DNA of 64,000 nt, from the NCBI GenBank assembly GCA_030686995.1, contig CM060694.1:94641844-94705843 (forward strand), read 5' to 3'. This stretch comes from Artemisia argyi (Eukaryota; Streptophyta; Magnoliopsida; Asterales; Asteraceae). The notes under the pieces are model-generated. The model had not been told where the DNA came from. It saw nothing but the letters and a program-made list of their open reading frames with translations, and did no database searches. Shown in pieces: positions 34,971-48,378 of the stretch (position 1 is its first letter; each line of letters starts with the position of its first letter). Made by a program: the position numbers and the translations under genes.

Positions 34971-35071
34971 CCTTTCAGATGCGGTCAGATTTAGACATTT
35001 ACGCCTCAGATTCAGATTCAAATGTGCGGTCCAGATTCAGATTCAGAGCCTTTTAAAGAACAAACATCACC
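34717..35071. mobile_element. hAT-type MITE, ~355 bp
   Basis: The left end GGTGATGTTTGTTTT (34717) is matched by AACAAACATCACC at 35059-35071 in inverted orientation. Inside, GGTCAGAT and CAGATTCAGATTCA words recur, with a T-run at about 34940-34970. Non-coding. Target duplication unclear. Confidence 0.6.
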
Positions 35072-35186
35072 GAAGTAAACCTTATTGTTTTTTGAGTCAT
35101 AACTTTCATCCTACATTTGGGATATGCTTAATTACTTTGAAATAACAATATTGTCCTTTCATCCATTTTTATTATGAGAGGTGATC

Positions 35187-35336
35187 GAGAGATTTAAAAA
35201 ATATGCCTAAATTTATGCTTAAACTTGTGTGCCATCATCCTGTTGGCTGCAGGCAATGGACCTATTTTTTCACAAACCAACAGGATCATGCCACATAAGT
35301 TTAAGCATAAAATTAGACATATATTTAGATCTCTCT
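35187..35336. repeat. 150-bp hairpin
   Basis: Two ~60-bp arms pair across a short loop: the left arm contains TTTATGCTTAAACTTGTGTG and ATCATCCTGTTGG, and the right arm CCAACAGGATCATGCCACAT and AAGTTTAAGCATAAA. Few mismatches. It could be a small MITE or a young hairpin-RNA locus; no expression evidence. Confidence 0.65.
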
Positions 35337-35536
35337 ATCATTTTCCTTTTATTATATTTATACTATCTTATAATGTATTTAGGATATCTATATTTAGAAG
35401 TCTTAAAATTTTTAAGACAAAAAACATTGCTATAATAGGAAAGATGCATACACATAATTAAAAGCCTAGAAACTGAATTGTCTTTAAAAAGACAGGGTTG
35501 TTACAAGTATAGCCTTGAATGCTTGTAATTTTTTAA

Positions 35537-35633
35537 GACTTACAAGAAAAGAAACATAGTGTACACCACTTTAATGCACATAATTTTCAGACTTACAAGA
35601 CAAGAAAGCATAATGTACACCACTTCTATGCAC

Positions 35634-35671
<38 letters not shown>
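35537..35671. repeat. ~52-bp tandem duplication and poly(A) run
   Basis: AGACTTACAAGA...GTACACCACTT...ATGCACA occurs at 35537-35582 and again at 35588-35635, diverged at several positions. A ~34-base A run follows (about 35638-35671). Confidence 0.7.
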
Positions 35672-35672
<1 letters not shown>

Positions 35673-35847
35673 ATTAATGCTATTTAATGTATTCAATTAA
35701 TTAACTGGTCAATAAATACAATTAATATAGAAAACACCCTTTACATAAGAAATACAAATTATCAATCATATTGTACAACCAAATTAAACACAATTCCTGC
35801 ATTAAATGTAACTAATACAAATAATAAAATACATTATACAAATATTC

Positions 35848-35965
35848 AAGCCCGAATGGGCAACGGGTCAAATGGGCTTCAGCCCGAATGGGTGCGGGTC
35901 AAATGGGCTCAAGCCCGAACGGGCACGAGTCAACAGGCTCGAGCCCAAATGGGCACGGGCTAATC
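35848..35965. repeat. ~31-bp minisatellite, four units
   Basis: Degenerate tandem units of the form CAAGCCCGAATGGGCACGGG plus TCAAATGGGCT. GC-rich against AT-rich surroundings. Confidence 0.7.
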
Positions 35966-36046
35966 GAAATTCTTGATATCCGTAAATTTGTTGTCATAAA
36001 TAACATAAAAACTAAAATACATGATTCATCGAAAAATTTATTTCAA

Positions 36047-36082
36047 GGTACCCGCCGCTGAAACGCGCGGGTACCCTGCTAA
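36047..36082 (+). mobile_element. Helitron-like 3' terminus
   Basis: A perfect 9-bp stem GGTACCCGC / GCGGGTACC with an 11-base loop is followed after a few bases by CTAA and then T. This is the expected Helitron 3' end (GC hairpin, CTRR, insertion before T). The GC minisatellite at 35848 may lie inside the same element. 5' end not identified. Confidence 0.55.
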
Positions 36083-36601
36083 TGCTTTTGAAAGGGTGTA
36101 AGTGTAATTTTGTTAGTTCATCTTCTTTAATTATAAATTCAAAAATACATCTTTCATTCAATATCAATAACACATTTTAATGCAATATATATATGATTTT
36201 TTTACTTTACTTTCCTTTCCTTTTTCATTTTCTCCTTTACTTCTTTTTCATTTTCAAAAATAACTCAAGAACATAATGTCAATTTGGTTTGCTCTCATGA
36301 ATCACAATTGATATGAGTTTCAGTAAGATGAAATGAGAATAAATATGAGTTAAATAATCAAATCCAATATTGTTGTTTCGTTTGTTTATTATATTAATAA
36401 TGTGAGAAAGAATGTGGCCCCAGAAATCAAACTATCATATCTTACCAATCTGGTGACTATCAAGTATAAAACATATTTGTATATCATTTCTATTTTGAAA
36501 GTCAAAAGTTTTAAACAAACATCATTAATGGAATAAAAATTCATTCCTTCATTCCCATTTCCACATACCAAACGCACCCATAGCGAGTTTTTAACTTTTA
36601 G

Positions 36602-36735
36602 GGGGTGTTTGTTTTGGCTCATATAGCAAGCTTATAACTTATTTGTTTTGAACTATCATTTCATAAGCTTTTTTTTTTTTTTTTTTTTTTTTTTATTTAT
36701 TTTTTTTTTTTAAGCTTCAAAATAAACATTCAAAA
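36602..36735. repeat. Partial MITE (GGGTGTTTGTTTTGGCT end) and T-run
   Basis: GGGGGTGTTTGTTTTGGCTC at 36601 and AAGCTTCAAAATAAACATTC near 36713 look like the ends of a small element of the same style as the one at 38143-38395. A long T tract separates them. Confidence 0.4.
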
Positions 36736-36884
36736 CAACATATAAAATAAAAGGTTACTTGTTTGAAAATTTATTATACTTGTTACGGAGTATTTTTAGT
36801 TATTGTGTGAACCGACTTTTTTTTTTTTCTTCTTTTTCTTATTTTTCTTATTTTGTGTACCAAATTTTACATTTCATCCGCACA

Positions 36885-37023
36885 CATGCACTTCCCGGAA
36901 GTCTCACTGGAAGCAGTCTCTCTACTCCCGGGTTTATCCTGGGATGGGGGTAGGATCTGTCTACATAATACCTTCCCCATACCTTGCCCTGACGAGATTG
37001 AGTTTTGTTGTTGTTGTTGTGTG
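36885..37023 (+). mobile_element. Au-type SINE, 5'-truncated
   Basis: The body GGTAGGATCTGTCTACAT (about 36948) and the 3' tail TTGTTGTTGTTGT (about 37007) are the conserved end of Au SINEs of flowering plants. The tRNA-like head is degraded or missing. Recognition rests on memory of the family. Confidence 0.7.
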
Positions 37024-37070
37024 TACCGAATTTTAATTTTTTTTTTTATTATTGTGTGTATTTTGTTACT

Positions 37071-37110
37071 CCCTCCGTCCCATTTTAATTGTCCGCGAGC
37101 CCGAATTTGA
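37071..37110 (+). repeat. Stowaway-like terminus
   Basis: TACTCCCTCCGTCCCATTTT, the widespread plant Stowaway (Tc1/mariner MITE) end next to TA. The opposite terminus was not found nearby. Confidence 0.45.
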
Positions 37111-37199
37111 CCGTAAATATTTTTGTTTGTATTATATAACACTTGATGAAATTTATATCATTTTAATAACAAAAACCAGCAAGTATAATACATGTAAGG

Positions 37200-37708
37200 G
37201 TTTTGCTAAACATTGCCCAGTAGACAATGTTTAATATAGTTTTAAAAAGAAACTTTGACTTTGTTAAATAAAAATAACATACCGAGTATATATTTAAATT
37301 AATTTTTATGTTCATAATTACTTTAACTTTAAATTTAGAAAGAACAATCAACCTTAAACATTGACGACTTAGGATCAAATGAGAAGAAAACTTAAATTGA
37401 GGAGGATGAAAAATAACTATAACCACTCATTTGAGATGCAACGATTTAAATTAGATGCATCCTTAATCTTTTAGATGCACCATAATATATTTTCTAGCAA
37501 AAAAATTAGATGCATATACATATATTAGATGCATTTCATCAAGTTAGATAAATCCTATACATCTTTCGTCATCTGCCGGTCAAATTTGTTATTAGTACTA
37601 CATTGCATCGTTTTCACTTCGAATCACTTTTCGGAACTAAATAAATCAAGTCGATGCATTTCTTCGCTCATCCTTACCCAAACATTGACAGGCAATGTTT
37701 AGCAAAAC
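37200..37708. mobile_element. MITE with 18-bp perfect terminal inverted repeats
   Basis: GTTTTGCTAAACATTGCC at 37200-37217 is repeated in reverse complement at 37691-37708. The ~470-bp interior is AT-rich with several TTAGATGCAT words (37450-37540) and has no coding capacity. It lies about 70 bp upstream of the AP5M start codon, so it may contribute promoter sequence. Confidence 0.7.
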
Positions 37709-37779
37709 GCTTCTAATTAACCCTAAAATCCTCAAACAGTGACACACATATCGTCAAATCAAAGTAGATTAAACCAACA

Positions 37780-38804
37780 ATGTCAAACAACAGTTGCAGC
37801 ATTAGAGCTATTTGGATCTTTAACAACCAAAACACCGTTGTTTTCTCACGGTACATCCATTATCCATTAATTAGGGTTTCATCTTTATTACATATCCAGT
37901 ACGTGTTTAATTTTTTGTTTTCGTAATTGTTTAGGAGGTTTCCTGTAGTCGAGAGACGATGGAATGTTGCTTGTAAGAAAGCCAATGTGTTGTCGTTTTT
38001 CCCAAATGATTTGGAGATTGCTGATGCGTTTACAGACCGAAAAAAGAGGTTTTACGCGACTTGTGATTTGTTGGTTTTTGTTTATATGTGATGTAAAGAC
38101 TTGAAATGTGTAATTTAGGATAAACGGAGAATTTGAAAACAGTGTTTGGCGAACCATTTGCAAATGTCTTCAAATGTGGCTTATGAGCTTATTTGTGTTT
38201 CGGCTTATATGTCATAAGCCCCAATTTCCAGGCTTATTTTGAGACTTGCGGGCCTATATAAGTTTATTATAATATGATAAACTTGTATAAGCCCAAAAGT
38301 CTTCAAATAAGCCGGAAAATTGGGGCTTATGATATATAAGCCGGAATCAACTAAGCTCATAAGCGCACATATAAGCTTAAACAAACACCTCTGAAGTGAT
38401 AAACTGGGACGTTCTTTTTAAAAATGCATATTTTTTTTTTGTAAAACTGGGATCCAAATATCCTTCAAGACTATTGCTGTTAAGATTTGCTGATGCGATG
38501 AAGGATCCAACAAAGAGGTTTTATGAAAGCTTGTTGTTTTGTTTATGTGTGATGTGAAGTTTGAAATGTGTTTGGTGACTTTTGTTTCGCATTTTTAAGG
38601 TTCGTGATGATATGATAGTAGTACTTGTAATGAAAAACTAAGAGGTGTTTGGGATTGCTTATTTTACTGCTTATGATTATGCACTCGTAATCTGCTTGAA
38701 ATTAAGCACTTTAAGGTTGGATTTGTCTTAATTTGTAAATTTGGGATTGCTTATTTTACTGTTATAGATAATTCTAATGGGTTTTAGGTTAGATATGATG
38801 ATGA

Positions 38805-38837
<33 letters not shown>

Positions 38838-41800
38838 AGAAGCTGTTGTCTTTTTATCTTAAATAGGTACTTTTGAATAAGCATGTCAATGCGGTTATTT
38901 TGCCTTAACATAAGCAGATAAGCACAGTAGTTGTTTGGGTGGTCTAAAAACTTCAAACTGATTATTTGCAGAAAAAAAATAAAAGCAATCTCAAATACGC
39001 GACTAGCAACAGTTTGTACCTTGAAGTAAATGCAGTATATATACTTAAAGTTTACTGTACCCAGAAAACAAATTTGCATTTTGAGAAGCAGATATAGCTT
39101 GTTTGGAAACGTGACATTGGGATTTGGGTGACAGCCATAAGTAGCGAAATGGTATAATGAATTTAACTATTTTTGAGGGTTATATTTAGGGAAATTTTCA
39201 TGAAACTCATGAGAAACATCTGGGTGCTTGTAGGTTATTGAACCTATTGCTCTTTAGTCTTAAGCAACTTGTATACTGGTCTGGCCTACTCAGAGTTAGT
39301 GAAGAATGTCTAATTTTTGTTTTCCTGATAAAGTCTGATGAGCACCCTTGGTTGTTAACATTTATTAAAATTGTTGTGATAATTAAGCTGTATTTTGAAT
39401 ACTGATTGACAGATTTTATTTAGTGATTGTTTCGTTGCTTCACATCAATATGTCTAAAATCCTTCTTAAATAGGGCCATATTTAAATAAATTCATCACAC
39501 GAAAATGAGTCGTAAAAAGATTGTGAAGTGGATTTATTAATCACTTTATGTGACTGTTGGCATGAAATCTGTTATAGTTAATGTTGTATAGTATACGAAC
39601 TATGAACTAAGGATAGTGTACTTAGTCTGCGAACTTTGAACTCAGGATACTGTAACTAGTATGCGAAAACTTTGAACTTAGGATAAAGCACTTGAGTTTA
39701 GATGCTCTGATGGAGACCACACATAATAAAGACCACGTAAACTTTGTTTGGACTGCATCTTTTTACTAGTTCTTCTCATTTATATAATGGTAATAAGTGA
39801 TGGATGTTTGAAATTTTTAGGAACTTTCTCATGCTACTTGGTAAACTGTTAGCTAACAGGCATACGTATAAGTGTAAGCTGTCTTTTTCAGCACGTAACT
39901 GATTTAGTACTTAATGCAGAGAAGGGTCTGCTCGTGGGTATGGCATACGGGTCAAACAGTCACTTGAAGGATCCGACTCATGGGTTGATGATCCTATGAT
40001 GCGTCATATTATAAGTCTTAATGTTAAGAAAGAGGCAGATGGGGAAGATCATACAATTTGGCCACTCATTTTGCATGCCAAAGGTCAATACTACGTCCTT
40101 GTACTGCCCTTGATTGAACCCGGTCACTTTAAAGCATACAACACGATATGTACAAGGTCTGATTGTGGCAATGGCGTCGGGGTTGACGGAAATTTGTCTT
40201 CACTCTTGCTTCAACTTCCATCCATCACAGGGTAGGGTAAGTTGCTTACAAATGTTATCTCATGCTGCTTTATCCAATAACTGCTTTTTATATGCTTACA
40301 GATAGATTAAACTATTTCTCTTATAATAAATTTAAATGCTCTTTTACCACTGCACTGGTTACTGCATCATGGCATCCTGCGTGAACATGAATGTTTTGCT
40401 TCTTTCTGCAGCAGGCTAAGATATTCTTTTCTGGTTTCAATACGATCTCTATATAGATTTACGCCTTGTTGTATGCAGTCTTTATCGTGATTTAATTCAT
40501 GAACTTCACTTGATTCAGCTTGATGAAATCCTTTATCCCAAGGATCTGTTATGCATTCAACTTTAGCATATGAATACAGTATCTTTTCTCACAATCTTGT
40601 TTGCCATTCACATTAAGAAGTTTTAATTTCTTCTATAGGGCATTCATGGTGGCACATGTTCTAGGCGACATAATTACATCTGATCTCCAAGAACCTGAAG
40701 TAGTTGTAACTGCAGGACCTTCTGTTGGAGGGTTATTGGATTCCTTAACTGGAAGTATTGGCATTTCTGCAAGACCAAGACCTGTAGCAGCACCAGTCAC
40801 AGCTTCCACTAATTCCAGCACTGTTGCTGGTGGTTCTAGCTCATTTGATGCTCCAAAGATTGGTCCCAGGAACCCGGATAAAGATGCACTGCTAAGTTTC
40901 ATCAGTACTGCAATGCCTTTCGGTTGGTAAACTTTTATTTGAGTTTGAATTCTTTCCCACCTAAATATGTATGTTTACGTGTCTTAGTATGCGTCCTACT
41001 TTATTGCTGGAACATAAGACATGCTATTCTCTGGGCTAGAAAACAACCATGTGTGTTAAAGAAATTCGAGGATTCAAATATTATTTGCAATATGTACGGA
41101 AATTAATTTGGTCTGATGATTGAAACATATCTAACTTTTCGGAGACCGAAACAATATTTTAACATTGCTACTTCTTTTTTTACTTGAAAGACATCCTTAT
41201 TGCTAGAAACTAACAGTAAAATAATTATTATAATTAATTATTCCAGAAAACAGGTTGTAATTAGTTATTGTTGCTGTTATTGTCTTTATAATGATTGGCC
41301 GTTTTACTTTTATCTTCCAAATGCACCATCACAATGAATTCGGATGTATGCTAATTTGAAGTTGTTTATTACTGTTATATTTTTTTAAGGCCATCTTATT
41401 TCTGTTTCTGATTGGTAAACAAAAACAAATTTTTATATACTGAATGTTCTGTATTACGGAGTAATTAATAAATGTTACTTGTAATGTATGTAGGCACACC
41501 CTTGGATCTCAGCTACTCCAATATTTCTGCTATTAGGACCAATGGTTTCTCTTCAGCTGATGTGCCTCCTGTGGACAGCAAGCAGCCAGCTTGGAAACCA
41601 TATCTCTTTAAAGGGAAACAGAGACTGCTATTCACTATTCACGAGACTGTTAATGCAGCAATGTATGACCGAGATGAGATTCCTGATAGCTTATCAATAT
41701 CTGGGCAAGTAAATTGTCGTGCAGAATTAGAGGGACTGCCTGATGTCTTGTTCCCGTTGACTGGGTTAGATAGTAAACGGGTTGAAGTATTATCATTTCA

Positions 41801-44800
41801 TCCTTGTGCACAAGTTCCCGAACAAGGTGGGGATAAACAGACCGTGATGTTTTCACCACCACTTGGCAATTTTGTATTGTTGCGCTATCAAGCTCCTTGT
41901 TCCATAGGAGTTCCAGTTTTGGGATTTTACCAGATTTCAATGGTCTCAGAAAATGAAGGTGCATTCTTATTCAAGCTCACTCTAATGGAGCGTTATAAGT
42001 CTCCGTTAACAATGGAATTTTGTACTGTTAATATGCCTTTTCCCAGAAGAAAGGTACTGTCAATTGAGGGGACGCCTTCAATTGGAACTGTTTCTCATAC
42101 TGAGCACTCTGTTGAATGGAAAATTATACCAAGTGGTCGAGGGGTTGGTGCAAAAAGTATTGAAGCAACTTTTCCTGGGACTGTTAAGTTTGCTCCATGG
42201 AAAAATCAAGGGGTAGTTGATGAAGATAGTGATCCAGAAATTGAACCGGGAAATAATAATAATGTAGAGGAATACTTGATGGAGAAAATGAACAAGAATC
42301 TTCAAGCTGTTGATCTTGAAGAGCCATTTTGCTGGGACGCATACAACTATGCAAAGGTATCTGTTTCTCCTATATTGCTACTTGTTATCTATTCACCTTC
42401 TCTTTCTTGATATATGTGTGTATGTTTATGTTAGTATATGAATACTAGTACCCGCTCTTTGCGGCGGCGGGTAGCCGTAACTATGTTTTAGGCAACAATG
42501 GGGTGTTTTTTTTTTTTTTTTTTTTAATAAAAATAATTTTTTTTCTGACAATAACATTATGGAGTGCGATAATTAGGGATTAGATTAACTTTATGTAATA
42601 GCAAACTTTTCTTGAGTTTATCAATTATACAAAAATGAAACTGCATTTTTTATGTGCCGATCTTTTACCCATATTTCACGTTGATAGTCCACTCTTTTTT
42701 ACCAAATGGGTTGATATGGTGTTCGTGTATATAAATGCAAGGCCATATGTTGCATTTATTAGTGGCTAGAGGTTAATGATAAAACCTTGTTGTTGTTGGT
42801 TGACTAAGCTTTGATCGACTTATGTTCACTTACCCAGTTACCCGAGATTTATTAGTCGATTACAAATAATCTTTAGATCGATCGAGTTAAACGGCTAGCG
42901 TTTCAATCTACTAAGTTAGGCAATCGACTAACTAGAAAGTAAGTTACACCGGTGGACTTTCTAAGATGTAGGTTGGATAGACATTCAATCAACTAACACT
43001 AGCTCTGATGTCAATTGTAAATCCCAGATAGTAGACTATCTTTACTGGACCTACTACTTAGTTAGTGGGTTAACACTTTGGTCGACTAACAAGTAGGTCG
43101 ATCTATCAACTTAGTATGTAGGATGACAATATGATGACAAATAGAATGTTGGCTGACAATGTATAAGAGAATCTTATTAATCAACTTACCACAAAGGGAA
43201 TGTGGAAGGATACTTTCATCATTCAATGCTTGGATTATTTATACTCTTCCAACAATTGGTGACTCATAACATATTACACTTTTAGTCCCTAGACTATTAC
43301 ATGGTATGTAACTGATAACTACATTATTATACTTGGCAAACATAAGTATGAGATGTTTACTAAACTATTAATAGAACTTTGTCCTCATCAAACAAACTCC
43401 ACTCTAATAGAACCTGCTCTACATTCCCATCCACTAAATGCTGATATCTTTTTTTAACTTCAACTACAAAGCCCATTTTTATTATTATTTAGAAGCTCAA
43501 TATTATTTGCTATTCCTTGCGTGTTGTTAGTATTCACTTGAGCCCTCGCCTCTCAACTTTGTCCCTAGGCAAGGCATGCCACCTCAAGGCCTCTTTGCCT
43601 TTAACTATCTTGCATAAGGTCATTTATTTGTAATGCATACTGTGAATAACATTGATCGCAGTTAAATGCCTTGCATATGCACACACAGTGGCAGAACTTG
43701 AATAATTACTTTTAGGGGTCTGAAATCAGCCAATGTTTAAAGTTGGTTCCTTATGTATAAAAAACATTCTTAAATAAACCACTTCTTCTATAACTTGGTT
43801 TACGACCTACAGCGTTTTTTTTTTTTTTTTTTAATTCATAAAGGTTATAAATCAAATTTTAGGTAATTCCATTTCGTACAGATTGCCTATGTGATTTACA
43901 AGTACGTTGCTTTTGGCTTCCTAAACTGTATGGGAGGGTCTATCTTGTAACAAATATATTTTACTTTTAAAATATGGAGGAATTGGGAGCTTGATTCAAG
44001 TGGAAAATTCAGTGTTAAACTCTCTAAGCGTATTGATGCTGCCACTTTGGGTTCAAATGTGATGTCTCATAAATTCGCTTGGAATCCTTTGGTTCCAAGA
44101 TAAGTGAACATTTGTATCTGGAGGGGAGGTGAATGATAGACTCCCTACTCGCATTAATTTGTTCAATCAGTGTCTACCTATTCCTAAATGGCTATACCCT
44201 AGTTTGGGCTCATGGAGGAAATGATACCCCATTGCATCTTGTCTTTCCCTATTGTCTCGTGTTTCTGGAGTAATTTTTTGAATTGATGGTGTATTCATCC
44301 TCCTCCTCAACTGGCTTTGATCTCGGATCTTCTTGAATTCTCGCCCAATATCTCGAATGATTATACTAATATTTATCAAGCTTCTCCGTACATGCTTTTT
44401 CTGGAAATATGTTCATGGCGTAACAGATTCCATTCATGCTGATTTGGAGTCTTCAATCTCAGTTCAGAATGACATTTTCTCCCGAACCCAGCTCCAGCTC
44501 CAGCTCCAGCTCCTTTCACTGCTTTTTATTACCAACAGGGGTAAAACGATTGTAGCTAAATGGAGCAATTGGATATCATACACATTTTGTATCTTGATGT
44601 AATTGGCTAGTCGGTTGTAGTCAAAGTTTTTTTTAAACTTTTTTTAGATTACTCAGATAGCTGGATTTCACTTGATAAAACATGTTAAGTAGCACTTTCC
44701 GAGTTTGATATATATCCAATTCTAACGAGTGACACTTAGTGTATGATTGACTTATATAGCTGCGAAATCTCACAACTCAGTCAACACAATCTGAAGTACC

Positions 44801-45776
44801 CCATGGGCATGTGTCTTAATCAAAATAGTTTGTGGGTAGGCATAAACTCAAAATGGAAGGATTATACAGAACACAATATCTCTTGAACTCGAGAGAAAAT
44901 TAATCATAACATCGAACTCAGAAGAACGTCATTCATTAATTTACATGAATACATTCATTCAAATGAAGTGTTCAGCCAACAGAATGAGATCTGAAACATG
45001 ATAATTTAGTGTGTATCTGAAGGAAATGGAATAAAAGGGAACTAGTTGGAAGAAAATATCTAATTGCAAGTGATGACCTAAAGTCCTTTATATTTTACCT
45101 TGTTTCTTAACATTTTATTTGAATCTGTTTACAATAGCAAGTATGTGGGCCTGCTAACCAAGTTTGCAAAATTGGCACAGGTCTCTTTCAAGATGAGCGG
45201 GACATCTCTATCAGGAATGACAATTGATCCTAAATCTGTGAGTCTACTCATGATGCTTTTCAACTTGTTATTTACTACAACCTTGGGACTATGAAGCAAA
45301 AACTTTTAAATATTTCTGTCTTTTTATTGGCCTGTTAAAGAAATTTTTTGGAGTACGATTGCTGAAAAGCATGTTTAACGCTGTTTTCCTTCGATATTGG
45401 CCCGAATTAGCGTATACAAATTTCATAATGACTTTCAGTTTATCTTGTCTCTTGTCTTGAGACGAACCAGAATTTGTGAACATTCTTATGACTATTTGAT
45501 ATACAGGTGAACATCTTTCCATCTGTCAAGGTACCTGTGGAGTATTCGACCCAGGTGATTAACACGTTTTACTCCATCTTCTAAACTTATTTATAAGTAA
45601 CGAATGTGTTACTTATGAGATTATAAGTACATCTGTTGAAATTGCCATCTCTGGTGTTTACCAAATCTTGTAGCTGTAGAAGCTTACTCTTTATTTTCTC
45701 ACAGGTCCACTCTGGGGATTATATCTTGTGGAATACATTGGGGAAGTGCCCTGTTGCTGCTACACCTAAAAACTGA
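37780..45776 (+). CDS. AP5M: AP-5 complex subunit mu (AP5M)
   Basis: Eight exons with GT-AG introns in phase: 37780-37850, 37935-38048, 39920-40231, 40639-40922, 41494-42356, 45181-45237, 45507-45554, 45705-45776; 1821 nt, 606 residues. The protein starts MSNNSCSIRAIWIFNNQNTV, continues RFPVVERRW, GSDSWVDDP, AFMVAHVLGDIITSDL and GGLLDSLTGSIGISARP. The C-terminal mu homology domain has KQPAWKPYLFKGKQRLLFTI, CRAELEGLPDVLFPL, FHPCAQVP, PPLGNFVLLRYQ and EPFCWDAYNYAKVSFK, and the end is SGDYILWNTLGK. Length and order agree with Arabidopsis At2g20790. AP-5 is a late-endosomal adaptor that sorts cargo without clathrin. No stop or frameshift is seen. Introns 2 (1.9 kb) and 5 (2.8 kb) are enlarged by transposons. 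Confidence 0.92.
38143..38395. mobile_element. MITE in AP5M intron 2
   Basis: ~100-bp inverted arms: GGCTTATGAGCTTATTTGTG with CATAAGCCCCAATTT on the left, and AATTGGGGCTTATG, AAGCTCATAAGCGCAC, AAACAAACACC on the right. The ends resemble GGTGTTTGTTTAAGCTTAT MITEs. Confidence 0.68.
38643..38997. mobile_element. Second MITE in AP5M intron 2
   Basis: Left end GAGGTGTTTGGGATTGCTTA; right end AAAGCAATCTCAAATACGC is its imperfect inverted copy. The phrase GGGATTGCTTATTTTACTG is repeated inside (about 38651 and 38742). An A/T tract lies at 38808-38826. Confidence 0.55.
42445..42475 (-). mobile_element. Helitron-like 3' terminus in AP5M intron 5
   Basis: On the minus strand GCTACCCGCCGCCGCAAAGA then GCGGGTACTAG and T: a stem ACCCGC/GCGGGT directly followed by a CTAG end with T next. 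The element would extend to the right, into the intron. The 5' end was not located. Confidence 0.5.
42476..43964. other. AP5M intron 5, left part
   Basis: Probably the Helitron-like body plus degenerate repeats. Around 42800-43100 short words such as TCGACTAA recur. No gene is supported. Confidence 0.4.
43965..44620 (+). pseudogene. LINE ORF2 C-terminal relic (zf-RVT) in AP5M intron 5
   Basis: Translations read WELDSSGKFSVKLSKRID, FAWNPLVPR, then DRLPTRINLFNQ and, in another frame, CGSWEEMIPHCILSFPIVS with VWSNFLNWWCI. This is the zinc-binding region after reverse transcriptase in plant LINEs (W...VP.K...F.WR...RLPT...). Stops and frameshifts are frequent. The RT core is absent, as expected for a decayed 3' end. 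A TCCAGCTCCAGCTCCAGCTC microrepeat lies at about 44493. Confidence 0.68.
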
Positions 45777-47570
45777 AAGCTATCATGCAGCAAGACTGAT
45801 AGCTTATGATCTATTCAGAAAATGTGTTGGTCCGAGGTGAGTAAAACTAGCACATGCGATGTGTATGGTTTCCTCCCTTTTGTGTATGTGTGTGGGGTTC
45901 GCTCTAAGCATGACAAGCGTTTTGTTGATGCATTCTGTACACCTTAGAAAAATCGGGTTCTTTGGTTCGTTTTTCTCTGTTTAACATGTCTGTACACCAA
46001 ATGTTCGGATTTAATTCATATAGGAAAGAACTCCCAAACAGGTTGTTAAGGCGTGGTTGTTTCATTGTTTTGACTTAATTGCTATTAGTTAATTGCTATA
46101 TATGAGAAGTTCCTTGTTTAAACTTTCCATTTGTTTGATGTTTTTACATGAACTTAGTCAAAGGAAACTTTGAAGGGTAAATTTATAGCCACAGGTAAAA
46201 TCATCTTCAAACTCCAATATTTTTAGATATGAATAAGTGACTAATATGTATCCCAAAAATGGTATCCATGAAAATAACAGCAGTGGTACCCTATTGCTAG
46301 AATTCAATTAAAAAAAAAAAAAAAATCCTTTATGTAAAGCGGTAGGTTGTAGGTAGAAGTGGCAAAATGGCATGCCAGGAGAATGATAAGGGTAAAAGGT
46401 AAAAACATGCTGAAATTTGTGTACCCAATTTCAGCTACTCTAATAAGGCATCATTGTTATAGCTTTCTTTTTCTTACTTTTTACAGAAAGGGAGTTTTAC
46501 TCTTAACTAATTAATTTAAAACTTTTTTAATGTTTGTAATAATAACTTCAAACTTAAGAATCTCAATAACTTTTACTTTGTTCGAGCTTATAATGCATGA
46601 GCCAACTTTCACTTTGCAACATCTTACCTGTTAATGTATCTTTTTCTATGAACCCAGCCTAATATAAAAGTGTAAACCCATATGTTACTCAAAACGCCCA
46701 ACAAGAAATTTTGGGTTGCAAAATGCAAGTTTTATAAAAAAACATAAACCCAATAACAAATTTTGGGTACTCTATATAATTCATTCAAAACAATAACAAA
46801 AACAATTTATACCCTTTTACATATACCAAAAATAACCGATAAACACAACAAAAAAATCGACACCATCAACCAAGCGCTCCCGCAGCAATGAGATTATCAG
46901 AAGTTACAGCATTCGAAAAGTTTTTCAAAAACTTACTGCATTCCAATGTATATAAAGGATCAGCTAACGAAACTAATAAAAATAAATTGGCAATAAGGCA
47001 CTACAGGTTGGTCTGGGTGCATCATCTTTTATACACTTATTTATCGAAAGAGTATTTCCAGAATTGAGTGCATGAGTAGTAACATTGAATTATCCCAAAC
47101 ATCCCTACAGCTACAGATTGTGAATGCTATGTTTCAAAAAATAATGGATTATGTTTGGTTAAGCTTTTTAAATATTTGATATATAAAGCGGTTTTAGTTT
47201 TGCGATTTCTCATACTCTTCAGTCAACGCAAACCACAAAGTCAACAGACACTTCACATTGTTAATGATACATGGACGTCAAGTTGCTGTGAAAGCAAAAT
47301 TTATCATGCAATTATGTTAATGAACTTCTAGTAATACTTATATAAACAATAATGTCCAGTGAATATATTACATGTATATTTTTAATGCCATCTCTATTAT
47401 TTGGATAACATCGACACAACAAATGAACAAATAATATAAAAGTTCAGCTATCACACTATTAGTCTATTACAAAATAATATATAAAAGTTCAGGTATAAAC
47501 TCTAATGTATTTTTTTCCCCATGTTGCAGATACCTTAGTAGCTACATCCTTCAGTTATCTGATGATCTGT
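45777..47570 (+). other. AP5M 3' flank, nothing further recognised
   Basis: The first few hundred bases are presumably 3' UTR. The rest is AT-rich DNA with an A-run at about 46310-46325 and no convincing coding sequence. Confidence 0.45.
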
Positions 47571-47576
47571 TGCACG

Positions 47577-48149
<573 letters not shown>

Positions 48150-48339
48150 TGTTAGAGCAAGCTGGTACTAATTCCTGGTTTCAGTTTTCTAAAAATAATC
48201 TTATAGAACTTTTTTTTCCCAATTCTTACTATTACCTCATGTGTTGATTCTTTGTTCCTATTAATAAAATGCTTGCTTAAAAAACAACATAATTGCTTAC
48301 TCAAAAAACCGTTAACATAATTGTAATAAACAAAAACAC

Positions 48340-48378
48340 AGCCGCCCCGCATCAACGCGCGGGTAAACCCACTCGTGT
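48340..48378 (+). mobile_element. Degenerate Helitron-like 3' terminus
   Basis: CCCGCATCAACGCGCGGGT forms a short hairpin, as at 36047 and 42445, followed by ...ACTCGT where an intact end would read CTAGT. One substitution from the expected terminus, so weakly supported. Confidence 0.3.

Noticed and set aside
46870..47350. Possible hAT transposase relic
   Set aside because: Some translated words looked suggestive, but no domain motif or consistent frame could be found.
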